From assembly GCA_025924495.1 (NCBI GenBank), contig JAICIG010000005.1:1-45458 (forward strand): a stretch of DNA of 45,458 nt, in the 5' to 3' direction. Below are positions 8,692-18,239 of the stretch, piece after piece; position 1 is the first letter of the stretch; each line of letters starts with the position of its first letter. A program made the position numbers and the translations under genes. A model generated the notes under the pieces. The model saw only the letters and a program-made list of their open reading frames with translations. It did not search any database and was not told the origin of the DNA. This DNA is from Pirellulales bacterium (GTDB lineage: Bacteria > Planctomycetota > Planctomycetia > Pirellulales > JAICIG01).

Positions 8692-9893
8692 GAGACCGGC
8701 GCCAGATTCTGGCAAGCTTGTTCAATTCGGGGCCGATGTGCGGCAATGTCGACCCGTCCTGCCCTTAAAAAAGCGGAGATTTTGTCGACAATCTCCGCCT
8801 GGTCGGCTTCGCTGATTTCGTGATAGAAGGGCAATCGTAACAGGCAACCGCTGATCTGTTCCGTGATCGGCAGTTGCCCTGGCTGATAGCCGAACCTGGC
8901 GCCCATCGGCGATGTGTGCAGCGGAACGTAATGGAAGACGGGATGAATGCCCCGCTCGCGCAGGTATTCGAGCAGTTCATCGCGAGTCTGCTGATCGCGG
9001 AGCAACACGTAGAACATGTGGTAATTGCTCGTGCAATCTTCCGGAATCTGCGGTAGGCGCAACAGCCCTTCGGCCTCGAGCGGCTTCAGCCGTTGGCGGT
9101 ACTCTCGATAGATCGCGCGGCGCCGAGCGGAGATTTCATCGAACAGTTCCAACTGACCGTACAAGAAGGCGCAGCAGATTTCGCTCGGCACGTAGGAGCC
9201 GCCGCTATCCGTCCAAGTGTATTTGTCGACCTCGCCGCGAAAGAATTGTTTGCGGTTCGTGCCTTTGTCGCGGATGATCTCGGCGCGCTCGATCAATTGA
9301 GGATCGTTGATGCATAGCGCGCCCCCCTCGCCGCAAATATAGTTCTTCGTCTCGTGAAAGCTGTAACAGCCCAGATCGCCGATCGAACCCAAGGCCCTGT
9401 CGTTGTAAAAGGAGTTCACTCCTTGGGCGGCGTCTTCGACTACTCGCAAGCCATGTTTGCGGGCAATGGCCACGATCCGATCCATCTCGCAGCCGACGCC
9501 CGCATAGTGGACCGCGAAGATCGCCTTGGTGCGATCGGTGATGGCGTCTTCGAGGAGCGAATCATCGATGTTGAGCGTGTCAGGCCGAACGTCCACAAAC
9601 ACCGGCCTGGCGCCCAACCGAACGACGGCATTGGCCGTGGAGACGAACGTGAACGAGGGCAGGATGACTTCATCGCCGGGTCCCAACTCGCATAGCATCG
9701 CCGCCATTTCCAAGGCTGCCGTGCAAGAAGGCGTCATCAACACTTTGGAAATGGCAAACCGCTGTTCGAGTAGTTCCGAGCATTTCTGAGTGAAATGCCC
9801 GTCGCCGGCGATGTTTCCTAGCGCCACGGCCTGGGCGATGTAGTACAGCTCCTTGCCGGCAATAAAGGGCTTATTGAAGGGAATCGACTGCAT
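8688..9893 (-). CDS. wecE: dTDP-4-oxo-6-deoxy-D-glucose transaminase (WecE/RffA type)
   Basis: This is a PLP-dependent DegT/DnrJ/EryC1 aminotransferase, 401 residues, that by family places an amino group on C4 of dTDP-4-keto-6-deoxyglucose to give dTDP-Fuc4N. It follows the E. coli WecE pattern closely as I recall it: IPFNKPF at the start, GDGHFTQKCSELLEQRF, VLMTPSCTAALEMAA, LPSFTFVSTANAV, VFVDVRPDTLNID, VHYAGVGCEMD, VVEDAAQGV, the PLP lysine K183 in SFHETKNY, then GTNRKQFFRGEVDKYTW. The ORF extends upstream to 9977, but those residues have no counterpart, so ATG 9893 is chosen. It is the first gene of the seven-gene set. A tail of ~25 residues beyond the WecE end is unusual but may only be a local extension. 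Confidence 0.93.
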   Translation of the reverse strand: MQSIPFNKPFIAGKELYYIAQAVALGNIAGDGHFTQKCSELLEQRFAISKVLMTPSCTAALEMAAMLCELGPGDEVILPSFTFVSTANAVVRLGARPVFVDVRPDTLNIDDSLLEDAITDRTKAIFAVHYAGVGCEMDRIVAIARKHGLRVVEDAAQGVNSFYNDRALGSIGDLGCYSFHETKNYICGEGGALCINDPQLIERAEIIRDKGTNRKQFFRGEVDKYTWTDSGGSYVPSEICCAFLYGQLELFDEISARRRAIYREYRQRLKPLEAEGLLRLPQIPEDCTSNYHMFYVLLRDQQTRDELLEYLRERGIHPVFHYVPLHTSPMGARFGYQPGQLPITEQISGCLLRLPFYHEISEADQAEIVDKISAFLRAGRVDIAAHRPRIEQACQNLAPVS

Positions 9894-9928
9894 AGAATGT
9901 TTTCGGCGCTCTGACAGGCAGGTGCACT

Positions 9929-9947
9929 TCGCCACCGATTGTGGCGA
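9929..9947 (-). other. Leader hairpin upstream of wecE
   Basis: A perfect 7-bp stem, TCGCCAC/GTGGCGA, with a 5-nt loop lies 36-54 nt upstream of the wecE ATG, inside the probable 5' leader of the sugar cluster. There is no U tract, so it is not a terminator. Upstream of it on the minus strand a weak TTGAAT-N18-GAATAT promoter-like pair is visible near 9948-9990. A role in mRNA stability or translation is possible but unproven. Confidence 0.3.
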
Positions 9948-10171
9948 GCAAATATTCGTGAATTGCGAGCGAGGCATTCAAAATTGGTGTGCCCAGCGGA
10001 TCAGCTCGTGTCAGTAGTTTTAAAAACGAGCGAATCGCCACACGTTTGACCGCAGCCGCGGTGAGCGAACCTCGCGACGCGTCAGCGTTCTTCCGTTCCG
10101 AAATTCGCGGCGCTGGCGCGCATGATCAAGTCGGCATGAATTGGCCCAATGCGGATCCTGCCACGGTTGCG

Positions 10172-11974
10172 CTATCTAGCGCGATTCGGGACGTTTTGCG
10201 GTTCATTCTGGCCGGCGCTAATTCGCGATTGGGCGCGACCGCCATGCAGCAAACCGGGATTAATCTGCACCGCTTCCGCCAGATGTTGCTCGGCCTGCTG
10301 TCGGGCGCCGGCACTGTACAGCACACGACCTAAGCTCAAATGAGCCTGCCAGTAGTCGGGGTTGACCTCAAGCGCTGCTCGATAACGTTCAATGGCCTTC
10401 TTCGGCTGGCCCTTCACTTCAGCCAACACGCCCAGGTTGTAGTGCGCTACGGCATTGCGAGGATTGATGCGGAGCACCGCCTCAAACGCGGCCATGCTCT
10501 CGTCCGGGCGGCGTAAGTGACCGAGGGCCATGCCCAGATTCTGTTGCCCGCGCTCATCCCGTGGCGATAATTCCACCCCTTTGCGCAACCAGCTCACGGC
10601 CTCGCGCGGGCGATTGCTCTCCAACAGCGCCACGCCATAGCTGTTATAAGCCACGGGATTCGGTTCCGTAACGTCGATTGCATGCCGCCACAGCGTCACG
10701 CTATTCAGCCAGTAGCCCGATTGACGCCAACTCGCCGCCGCGCAGGCGACCAGTAAGCTGGCGGCGACGAATCCCATCGTGCGCGGTCTTAAGGCGAGCC
10801 GTCTCGCTGCGTCGCAAGCGCCCCAGACGGCAGCCGCGAGCAATCCGATCACGGGCAAATACATATAGCGATCGGCCATGGCCTGATCCCCCACTTGCAC
10901 GATGCCGATCACCGGAAAGAGCATGCCCAGATACCAGCACCAGCCGATGGCGAGATAGGGTCGCGTCCTCCGGGCGCCAAAGGCAAGCGCGCTGATCGCC
11001 AGAATCGCCGCTCCGGCTCCGATCGCTGGCCACATGGATATGCGATCGCGAGGATGCGGATAAAACACGGCGAGATCCGTCGGCCAGATGGTTTTTGCCA
11101 AGTAGCCCGCGTACGCAATCAGGGCGTTCATTACGCGAGCGGAGAACGACATCTCCTCGGCGGATCGGACCGCCCCCGCCTGGTGCTGCACCAACACGGT
11201 AACGACGCTCGACGCGGCGCTTAAAGCGAACATCGGGAGTTTTTCGGCGATCAGCCAGGGCCACGTTCGGCCGCGTTTGCACGCGAGCTGCTCGAAAACG
11301 CCCGGCGGAAGAGCCGATGGTTCGGCGGCCGAGCTGCGCGAAAGGGGCCAATAATCCAACAGCAGCAAGATGCAAGGCAGGGTCACGAGCATCGGTTTGG
11401 CCATTAAGCCGAGAGCAAACGTCAAGAGCACGAGCAGATACCAGCGCCATGTCGGGCTAGCTACATAGTGCAGATAAGCGAGCAGCGTGAGCATGGCGAA
11501 TAGCGCGCTCAAGACGTCCTTGCGTTCTGCGATCCAAGCGACTGACTCGACGTGCAGCGGATGCAGCGCAAAGAACGCGGCGACGCACGCGCTTCTCGCC
11601 ATCGCGCCGGTCATAAGCTGCAAGATCCGAAATAGCAGGACGCTGTTGGCAGCGTGCAGCAACACATTAGTAACGTGGAACCCTTTGGGACCGGCGCCGA
11701 ACAACTGCGCATCAAGTTGCAACGAGAGCCAAGTCAGCGGGTGCCAATTCGCGCAGTCTGTGGCGGTTAGAGCCCAGCGAACCGAGTCGAACGTGAATCC
11801 CTCTTTAACGCGGGGATTGTTAGAGGCGTAAAGGTCGTCGTCGTAATTGTTGAAGCCTGCCCGCAACACAGGCGCATAGGCGACGCACGTCGTCGCCACC
11901 AACGCCGCGCTAATCCATATTTGCTGACGACGTCGAGCGACTTGCCGCGGTCGGTTCTTATTCAACGAACGCAA
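10172..11974 (-). CDS. Multispanning GT-C-like/TPR protein (TMTC-like)
   Basis: This 600-residue membrane protein has ~10 TM helices and then about four TPR repeats, the layout of TMTC-type O-mannosyltransferase relatives. After the first TM comes NYDDDLYASNNPRV, an acidic loop like the catalytic loop of GT-C enzymes, then ANWHPLTWLSLQLD, HPLHVESVAWIAERKDVLSA and MADRYMYLPVIGL. TPRs run from about 440 to 580 (AYNSYGVALLESNRPREAV, then NLGMALGHLRRPDES and further copies). There is no ATG in the N-terminal part: the frame opens at TTG 11974, with a second TTG at 11965, so a TTG start is likely. A close paralogue lies at 18240-20480. The acceptor protein is not known. Confidence 0.85.
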   Translation of the reverse strand: MRSLNKNRPRQVARRRQQIWISAALVATTCVAYAPVLRAGFNNYDDDLYASNNPRVKEGFTFDSVRWALTATDCANWHPLTWLSLQLDAQLFGAGPKGFHVTNVLLHAANSVLLFRILQLMTGAMARSACVAAFFALHPLHVESVAWIAERKDVLSALFAMLTLLAYLHYVASPTWRWYLLVLLTFALGLMAKPMLVTLPCILLLLDYWPLSRSSAAEPSALPPGVFEQLACKRGRTWPWLIAEKLPMFALSAASSVVTVLVQHQAGAVRSAEEMSFSARVMNALIAYAGYLAKTIWPTDLAVFYPHPRDRISMWPAIGAGAAILAISALAFGARRTRPYLAIGWCWYLGMLFPVIGIVQVGDQAMADRYMYLPVIGLLAAAVWGACDAARRLALRPRTMGFVAASLLVACAAASWRQSGYWLNSVTLWRHAIDVTEPNPVAYNSYGVALLESNRPREAVSWLRKGVELSPRDERGQQNLGMALGHLRRPDESMAAFEAVLRINPRNAVAHYNLGVLAEVKGQPKKAIERYRAALEVNPDYWQAHLSLGRVLYSAGARQQAEQHLAEAVQINPGLLHGGRAQSRISAGQNEPQNVPNRAR

Positions 11975-12029
11975 TCTTTGACCGTTAGTCCAATCGCTGC
12001 TTCACAACGGTTAGGCTGCGGAAAGGCAA

Positions 12030-12731
12030 TTAATAAATGATCCTCGTTTCGGGCAGGGCCTGACTCAGCTTTCGGACGCCGACGGCGGTTACGCGAGTGC
12101 GAGCGAGATCGAGAGTTTTGAGTGAGGTCAGCTGTTGCAGGTGAGCCAGGCCGGAATCGCTGATCGCCGTGTCATTCAAATAAAGAAACTCCAACCGTTC
12201 CAATTTGGCGAGGCTCGCCAAGCCAGCGTTCGTGATTCGGGTGCTGCGCAACGACAGCTCTTCCAGGCGCCGATGCCCCGCCAGCGCCGACAGCCCATCG
12301 TCGTCGATCTCGGTGTCGTGCAGCCATAGGGCTCGCAGCCCGCTGAGAGCCGCGAGGCAGCTTACATCGCGCGGTTCAATCCGCTTGCCTCCGAGATTCA
12401 CTTGTGCCACGGTGGAAGTGTAGTCGTGGCCGAACCTTCGCTCGAGCCACAGGATTGGTGCAAAGGGCTCCTGGAAGGGCAGGTCGTCCGCGTAGACCAC
12501 AACGCCGCGAAGACGCCGAATGTCACGCACGGCCTCGCCTTGCAACCGCGCCGAATGAATCCACCAGGCTCCCCAGACGACAAAAAACGCCGTGACAATC
12601 AAGCCTTCGCGCAACCATGGGCGCCGTATCCATTCACGATGCCAGGCTCGCCGCGAGGCGCCCCCGCTCAATGTCTCCATTTCCGACTCTCGCTCTGAGC
12701 GCCGCGAATCACGCTTGGCGCCGCTCGCCAT
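12030..12731 (-). CDS. Leucine-rich-repeat protein with one N-terminal TM helix
   Basis: This is a 233-residue protein: a charged cytoplasmic N-terminus, one TM (LIVTAFFVVWGAWWI, about residues 43-58), then an extracytoplasmic LRR domain. The repeats are of the 'RI type' common in planctomycetes: LRALWLHDTEIDDDGL, LEELSLRSTRITNAGL, LEFLYLNDTAISDSGL and LKTLDLARTRVTAVGV, each about 24 residues. LRRs of this kind usually bind proteins; no enzyme domain is present. ATG 12731 has GAGG about 10 nt upstream; ATG 12680 is an alternative. It lies 55 nt downstream of the TMTC-like gene's start region on the same strand. It resembles the LRR lipoprotein at 43729-44427. Confidence 0.85.
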   Translation of the reverse strand: MASGAKRDSRRSERESEMETLSGGASRRAWHREWIRRPWLREGLIVTAFFVVWGAWWIHSARLQGEAVRDIRRLRGVVVYADDLPFQEPFAPILWLERRFGHDYTSTVAQVNLGGKRIEPRDVSCLAALSGLRALWLHDTEIDDDGLSALAGHRRLEELSLRSTRITNAGLASLAKLERLEFLYLNDTAISDSGLAHLQQLTSLKTLDLARTRVTAVGVRKLSQALPETRIIY

Positions 12732-12824
12732 GCAGCGCCATCCTCGCTAGTCGACCGCGATTATTGCTTCTCGTCTCTCGTCGAAGAATAGCACGACGCT
12801 CGGCAATCCGCCGATGGCGCTCAA

Positions 12825-13934
12825 CTAGTCCGGTACTTCGTTGTCGCCGTAGGGGGATTGTTCGCTTGCCGTCACTAACTTGCGGAGCACGCGAGGATCG
12901 ACGCTGCTACCGAGAGAGCGAACCGCTCCATCGCACATCAGCACGTTCGCTCCGCCGCTGTGCCAACTCCAGATTTCATCGTTTGGTCCGCAATCAGTCT
13001 GGCTCCAGGGACAATTGGGCGGTCCGCCAGGAGGCGAGGAATTCCCGTTTACCGCGGGGACGATCTTGGCAACCGTGCTGTTCGCCTGACCAGAGATTCC
13101 GCCGCCGCTGCCCGGCGACGCCCAACGGTTCATTACCAGGCGCTTACTCGGCGGCACGATGTCTCCCGGCGGCGCGCCGCCGGAAGCAATGTTGTTTGCA
13201 GCACACCATTGCGAATAAGTCACTTGTGCCGAACCGCTCCAAATGAGGGATGTCCCGCCGCTAAACACAGGGTCGGCATAGGGAGAGGTTGTATTGGGCG
13301 GCTCGTTCTCGAAGCTGCGCCCTGCGCTCTCGGCAATGGCGATCGTACGGCTCATGCCATCGATAATCGCGGCAATCGGAGTGCATCCCAGCTTTAGCGC
13401 CCCGTTCATGCGGCTCGCCGGATTACGAATCCCTGAACCGGGGTCGATGTCGCAGTAAACCGTCGGCATGTAGTCGGTGAGACCGTAGTCATTGGGATCT
13501 GGCTGCCGAATGGGGACGGTTGGACAGAGGAAATTTACGACGGCCACCTTCGCGAACGTCTGGTTGGCAGGGCATGCCGCATCGTTATAGGCGTAGGCCC
13601 CTTTGGCGTCTGCCGCGAGATAAGTCTCTTCGATGTAGGGCATGAGCTGAGAAAACGTCGACTGCAGCTCCACCGCCGTCTCCGGCGGAGTTTTGGACGG
13701 ATCGGTTCCCATCCCGCCCGAGGGTAGCTTGCCTCGCACCTCGATGAACTGGTGCAACGCGACGCCTTGTTGGCGCAAGTTGTTCATGCATTGCGTTCGG
13801 CGGCCCGATTCCCGGCTGGCCTGCACGGCCGGGAGCAGCAGTGCCAGGAGCAAGCCGATTACCGAGATCAGTACAAGCAATTCCAGCACAGTGAACCCCG
13901 GCGCGCCAATGGCACAGCGACGACGCCTATTCAC
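12825..13934 (-). CDS. DUF1559 prepilin-like protein (GTG start)
   Basis: This planctomycete DUF1559 protein has 369 residues. The type IV prepilin leader reads [20 protein letters not shown], with cleavage after G and the expected Glu at position +5 of the mature part. The hydrophobic helix follows, then [26 protein letters not shown]. The C-terminus carries the H-x9-DG motif ([12 protein letters not shown]). The frame is open up to 14102, where an ATG overlaps the lipoprotein stop by ATGA. However, a GTG at 13934 is preceded by GGAGG at 6 nt (13941-13945) and gives a normal short prepilin leader, so it is preferred. Products of this family are thought to be pseudopilin-like surface or periplasmic proteins; the exact role is unknown. 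It differs in sequence from the second DUF1559 gene at 14638. Confidence 0.9.
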   Translation of the reverse strand: MNRRRRCAIGAPGFTVLELLVLISVIGLLLALLLPAVQASRESGRRTQCMNNLRQQGVALHQFIEVRGKLPSGGMGTDPSKTPPETAVELQSTFSQLMPYIEETYLAADAKGAYAYNDAACPANQTFAKVAVVNFLCPTVPIRQPDPNDYGLTDYMPTVYCDIDPGSGIRNPASRMNGALKLGCTPIAAIIDGMSRTIAIAESAGRSFENEPPNTTSPYADPVFSGGTSLIWSGSAQVTYSQWCAANNIASGGAPPGDIVPPSKRLVMNRWASPGSGGGISGQANSTVAKIVPAVNGNSSPPGGPPNCPWSQTDCGPNDEIWSWHSGGANVLMCDGAVRSLGSSVDPRVLRKLVTASEQSPYGDNEVPD

Positions 13935-14098
13935 ATTAGTCCTCCGTGCATCCGTTCTTTCGTTGTCGCCTCCTGAACGCATATCGAACCGACGGCTTGG
14001 AGCACGATTGCGTGGAACACAGCTCCGACCGACGTGCAACGCATGTTGGCTTGCCGCGGTCACGTCACATGCGCTTACTTTGTGGCCGCTCAGCCGAC

Positions 14099-14539
14099 TC
14101 ATTTCAGTTGGATATCAAGCGTGTTGTCCTGATCCTTGACGACAGTCAGCTTGACTTCCGACGTCTTAGGATCAAGGTACTTGGCAGGAACCCCGGGGGG
14201 CGTACCGGCATATTTCCCGTGCCGCGCGATGTCGTGCCGTACGATTGCTACGCGGTATTCGCCTGGCGCCAGACCATCCTGGCCGGGATAGGCGTTCGCC
14301 GTGAACGTCCCGTCCTTCTGCAACCTCGCTTCGCAAGGCGTACCAACTTCAATGTCCTCCGGCTCGAACAACACGGCGCCGGCATCAAGGGGGTTACCGT
14401 CGGCCAGAGTTATCTTGCCATGCACGGGCGCGGTAGCACGCCTCGGCAATGTTTTTTCTCCACAGCCCGCGACCACGAGCAGCATTGCGCACGCCGCACT
14501 CGCCAACCCCAACGTTCTTCCCGGCAGCAAATTCATCAT
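14099..14539 (-). CDS. Small lipoprotein with carboxypeptidase-regulatory-like (transthyretin-like) fold
   Basis: This 146-residue lipoprotein starts at ATG 14539, seven nt after AAGGA; a second ATG follows directly. The signal peptide ends in LLVVAGC (lipobox). The mature domain ([22 protein letters not shown] ... [10 protein letters not shown] ... [16 protein letters not shown]) is the pattern of the planctomycete 'carboxypeptidase regulatory-like domain' lipoproteins that regularly sit beside DUF1559 genes. The segment ending in LKLTV/LDIQLK is the last beta strand. It lies between two DUF1559 genes, 98 nt after the first, with a strong hairpin in the gap. A structural or assembly role for the DUF1559 product is inferred only from the pairing. 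Confidence 0.85.
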   Translation of the reverse strand: MMNLLPGRTLGLASAACAMLLVVAGCGEKTLPRRATAPVHGKITLADGNPLDAGAVLFEPEDIEVGTPCEARLQKDGTFTANAYPGQDGLAPGEYRVAIVRHDIARHGKYAGTPPGVPAKYLDPKTSEVKLTVVKDQDNTLDIQLK

Positions 14540-14569
14540 CCTTAATTCCTTTAGTAAACAAGACAGGTC

Positions 14570-14593
14570 CCCCGGCGGCGAAGGCCGCCGGGG
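14570..14593 (-). terminator. Intercistronic GC-rich stem-loop between DUF1559 gene and lipoprotein gene
   Basis: A perfect 10-bp stem, CCCCGGCGGC/GCCGCCGGGG, closes a 4-nt loop 45 nt after the DUF1559 stop and 31 nt before the lipoprotein start. On the transcribed (minus) strand it is followed by GACCTGTCTTGTTT, which has only a weak T-run. It is therefore a partial terminator or a 3'-end stabiliser for the upstream mRNA rather than a full stop, which would leave the prepilin-like product more abundant than the lipoprotein. Confidence 0.5.
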
Positions 14594-14637
14594 AACCCAT
14601 GAACGAGCAAATACCAATCAAACAACCGACTATTCGA

Positions 14638-15825
<1,188 letters not shown>

Positions 15826-16165
15826 TCTCTCTCTAGGTAAACAAAAAACAAAACACGACTTGAAACAGCAGCAATGCAACGCTAAACACTCGCGGGCAAC
15901 TCCTTGCTCGTCGCGTCCCGAATCCGACCGGAACTACAATTCCTTTCCGCGGCGGTCCTCCTTTAATTCATTTTCTCTGATTTCAATTTTCAATCCTCGC
16001 TGAAGTTCTTCCGATCGAGTCGCCAGCCCGTCTTGCCTCGCCACCTCGCTTCGTCGGACGGCTCGCGACGGGGGGCATTATGGAAAACGGATGTTAGCGG
16101 TCAATGCCTTGGATAATGAGAATTGCGCTAAATCCTGCCGCTACGAATGACAGCCGCTTGACGAG
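15826..16165 (-). other. Intergenic leader region between zinc-ribbon gene and DUF1559 gene
   Basis: No gene is seen in these 340 nt. On the minus strand they hold the promoter at 16077-16104 and a long untranslated leader. The leader includes a full anti-SD match, AAAGGAGG (15964-15957), with no start codon at a usable distance, preceded by the tiny frame ATG-AAT-TAA. A short T-rich stretch and the purine run GAGAGAG come just before the DUF1559 start. Confidence 0.5.
16077..16104 (-). promoter_or_regulatory. Sigma70-like promoter for the DUF1559 gene at 14638-15825
   Basis: On the minus strand TTGACC (16104-16099) is separated by 16 nt from CATAAT (16082-16077); each hexamer matches the consensus at five of six positions. 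Transcription would begin near 16069 and give a leader of about 240 nt before ATG 15825. This is the best promoter-like pair I noticed in the window, but it was not scored against background. Confidence 0.5.
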
Positions 16166-17089
16166 TCAGTTTCCGGGCGATGTCGTCGACGCTTTCTTAT
16201 CGAGTTTTCTCTTGGCGGGCTTGTATTCCCCCAACATGCGTTCGCCATCGAGCCAATACTTTTGCTCGTCATCGACCTTCCAAGAGAAGACCAATCCGTC
16301 GCGCTGACTAGCCTCGGGCTTTCCGGCGACGTGAATATTGGCGATCGCGGTGGCGTCCATGATCGGCTGGTCCGTCTTCTTCGAGTAGCCGCGCAGCTGC
16401 TTATCCACAGACACGACCTCGACATTGACAGACGAATCTTTGGTCACATCGGCCCATTCCTTTGGACGGGCGCGGTCGAACCACGTTCCCAAGGAGCCGG
16501 CGGTCCCCTTGAAAGCCATCCGCTTGAGCGTTTTCCAGTCGCCATGCCCGAATGACTCGGCAGCCAACTTGGCGCGAGACCCAAGCTCGTCGGGCAATGG
16601 CTCGGCGGGTTCGAGCAACATCACCAGGCCATATAACAGCCCCAGCCCAAGAAGGCCTAGGGTGGTCCACTGCAATGGCCGGGGCAGGCCCCCCAGCACG
16701 CGAACGAACCAAGGAGACGGCGCCTCCGAGACCGGAGCGTCCAGCGCCATCGGGTCGACATCCGGCGGGCGTTCGCCCGAGACGGTGCCGTCGAGCGCAC
16801 AATGAAATACCTTCTTGCACTGTTTGCACGTGAAAGTGCGATCGAGACGCGAGATTTTGACTTTGCCCTCCAGCCCGCAATTGGGGCACTGCACAGGCAA
16901 ATACTGATACTCGCTTTGCTGCGCCTTGGCTTGCTGTGCCTTGGCAGCGGCGCTGGGAGCAGCGGCGCTGGGAGCAGCGGCAGCTTTCTTGGCGGCTGCT
17001 TGCGGATCGCTCGCAGATGAAGGAGCGCGGCCTGTCGCTGAGGAAGGCGTATTGCGGGCAGCGGGGCGTTTTGGAGTCTGGTCTGGCAA
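16166..17089 (-). CDS. Zinc-ribbon, single-TM protein of unknown function
   Basis: This 307-residue protein has four parts: a low-complexity Ala/Pro/Ser/Gln N-terminus (about residues 1-60), a zinc ribbon with CPNC and CKQC pairs (about 68-93), one TM helix (TTLGLLGLGLLYGLVMLL, about 142-159), and a ~140-residue C-terminal domain. The zinc ribbon would be cytoplasmic and the C-terminal domain extracytoplasmic if the positive-inside rule holds. The first ATG in frame lies after the zinc ribbon, so the start must be non-ATG: TTG 17089 is the only good candidate. A 15-bp tandem repeat encodes part of the Ala-rich segment. It shares layout, though little sequence, with the plus-strand protein at 20606-21601. 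No function is assigned. Confidence 0.75.
   Translation of the reverse strand: MPDQTPKRPAARNTPSSATGRAPSSASDPQAAAKKAAAAPSAAAPSAAAKAQQAKAQQSEYQYLPVQCPNCGLEGKVKISRLDRTFTCKQCKKVFHCALDGTVSGERPPDVDPMALDAPVSEAPSPWFVRVLGGLPRPLQWTTLGLLGLGLLYGLVMLLEPAEPLPDELGSRAKLAAESFGHGDWKTLKRMAFKGTAGSLGTWFDRARPKEWADVTKDSSVNVEVVSVDKQLRGYSKKTDQPIMDATAIANIHVAGKPEASQRDGLVFSWKVDDEQKYWLDGERMLGEYKPAKRKLDKKASTTSPGN
16945..16981. repeat. 15-bp tandem repeat inside the zinc-ribbon gene
   Basis: Two exact copies of CAGCGGCGCTGGGAG (16945-16959, 16960-16974) are followed by a partial third (16975-16981). In the gene they encode Ala/Pro/Ser five-residue units. The length is a multiple of three, so copy-number change would keep the frame. 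Confidence 0.85.
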
Positions 17090-17374
17090 AAGGTTGCTCG
17101 CAGATTTTCCTTGGCGGGATTTCGCCAGTCGCCCGTCAAGCTAATGATCAATTACGAGGAAACCGTTCGGGAATTGTGAAAATCTCGCTCAGAGATGCTT
17201 AAATTCTTGCCAAACCTGAATTCTTGCCGCGATACAGCGACAGCTTCAATTGTCAGGATTTGGTTAGGCGACTTTCCACGGCCTGAGAGCCGCGCATAAT
17301 GCGGGAGGTCCGTTCATGTGCTGAATAATTCTGACTAGCAGAATCCGCAGAATACCTGCGGGCGTACAATCCTC

Positions 17375-18235
17375 ATGCTGCACAATAAAAAAGTCGTCGT
17401 CGTGTTGCCGGCCTACAAGGCGGCCAAGACGCTCGAGCAGACCTGTGCGGAAATTCCTCGCGACATTGTCGACGAGATCATTCTCGTCGACGATGCCAGC
17501 AACGACGACACAGCGCTGCTGGCTCATCAGCTAGGACTGCATGTGTTCGTGCACCAGTCCAACCTGGGCTACGGCGCCAACCAGAAAACTTGCTATCGCG
17601 AAGCGCTGGCCCTCGGCGCCGACATCGTCGTGATGCTGCACCCCGACTATCAGTACGATCCCCGCTTGATTTCCGCGATGGCGGGCATGGTCGCGTCGGA
17701 GGTGTACGACGTCGTGCTCGGCTCGCGGATCCTCGGCGGCACGGCGTTGAGTGGGGGCATGCCGAGATATAAGTATCTGTTCAATCGCGCGTTGACCCTC
17801 GTGCAGAATCTGCTGCTCGGGGCCAAGCTTTCCGAGTATCACACCGGCTATCGCGCCTTCTCTCGCCGAGTGCTCGAGTCGCTGCCTTTGCTGGCCAACT
17901 CCGACGACTTCGTGTTCGACAACCAAATGCTGACTCAGACCATCGCCTTCGGGTACCGCGTGGGCGAAGTCAGTTGCCCGACCAAGTACTTTGCCGAGGC
18001 CAGCTCGATCAGCTTCCGCCGCTCGGTGACCTACGGATTGGGCGTGTTGGCGACCAGTCTCCTATACCGCTGCTGGAAGTGGGGCCTTGTTAAGTCGAGC
18101 CGATTCAGCCGCAGCCCGACCTATCGGCTGCAGCCGAGTTACTACCGCTACGAACGCCGCGCCGGGCGGGTTGAAGAAAGCGCACACATGGTTCCCGACA
18201 ACGAACGACCGTCGCTCGCGGGAATCGCGGAGTGA
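17375..18235 (+). CDS. GT2 family glycosyltransferase (dolichol-phosphate-mannosyltransferase-like, soluble)
   Basis: This 286-residue family 2 glycosyltransferase shows [19 protein letters not shown] at the N-terminus, then [28 protein letters not shown], the metal-binding segment [20 protein letters not shown], and [15 protein letters not shown] near the acceptor site. Unlike the GT2 at 4012 it has no clear pair of C-terminal TM helices; a short hydrophobic stretch ([14 protein letters not shown]) may touch the membrane. The gene ends 4 nt before the TMTC-like gene, so the two are probably one operon. The GT2 could supply a polyprenyl-linked sugar for its GT-C-like neighbour, a plausible but untested pairing. 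The upstream 285-nt gap is divergent with the zinc-ribbon gene. No clear SD is visible. Confidence 0.92.
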   Translation: MLHNKKVVVVLPAYKAAKTLEQTCAEIPRDIVDEIILVDDASNDDTALLAHQLGLHVFVHQSNLGYGANQKTCYREALALGADIVVMLHPDYQYDPRLISAMAGMVASEVYDVVLGSRILGGTALSGGMPRYKYLFNRALTLVQNLLLGAKLSEYHTGYRAFSRRVLESLPLLANSDDFVFDNQMLTQTIAFGYRVGEVSCPTKYFAEASSISFRRSVTYGLGVLATSLLYRCWKWGLVKSSRFSRSPTYRLQPSYYRYERRAGRVEESAHMVPDNERPSLAGIAE

Positions 18236-18239
18236 TCGC

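Noticed and set aside
15957..15964. Full SD match AAAGGAGG on the minus strand in the DUF1559 leader as a sign of a leader gene
   Set aside because: No start codon follows within 5-12 nt, and the only nearby frame is ATG-AAT-TAA before it; an 8-mer match is expected about once by chance here.
17202..17228. Direct repeat AATTCTTGCC (17202-17211 and 17219-17228) in the divergent gap before the GT2
   Set aside because: A 10-bp repeat within 30 nt is expected about once by chance in a window of this size; no symmetry or promoter fit supports an operator.
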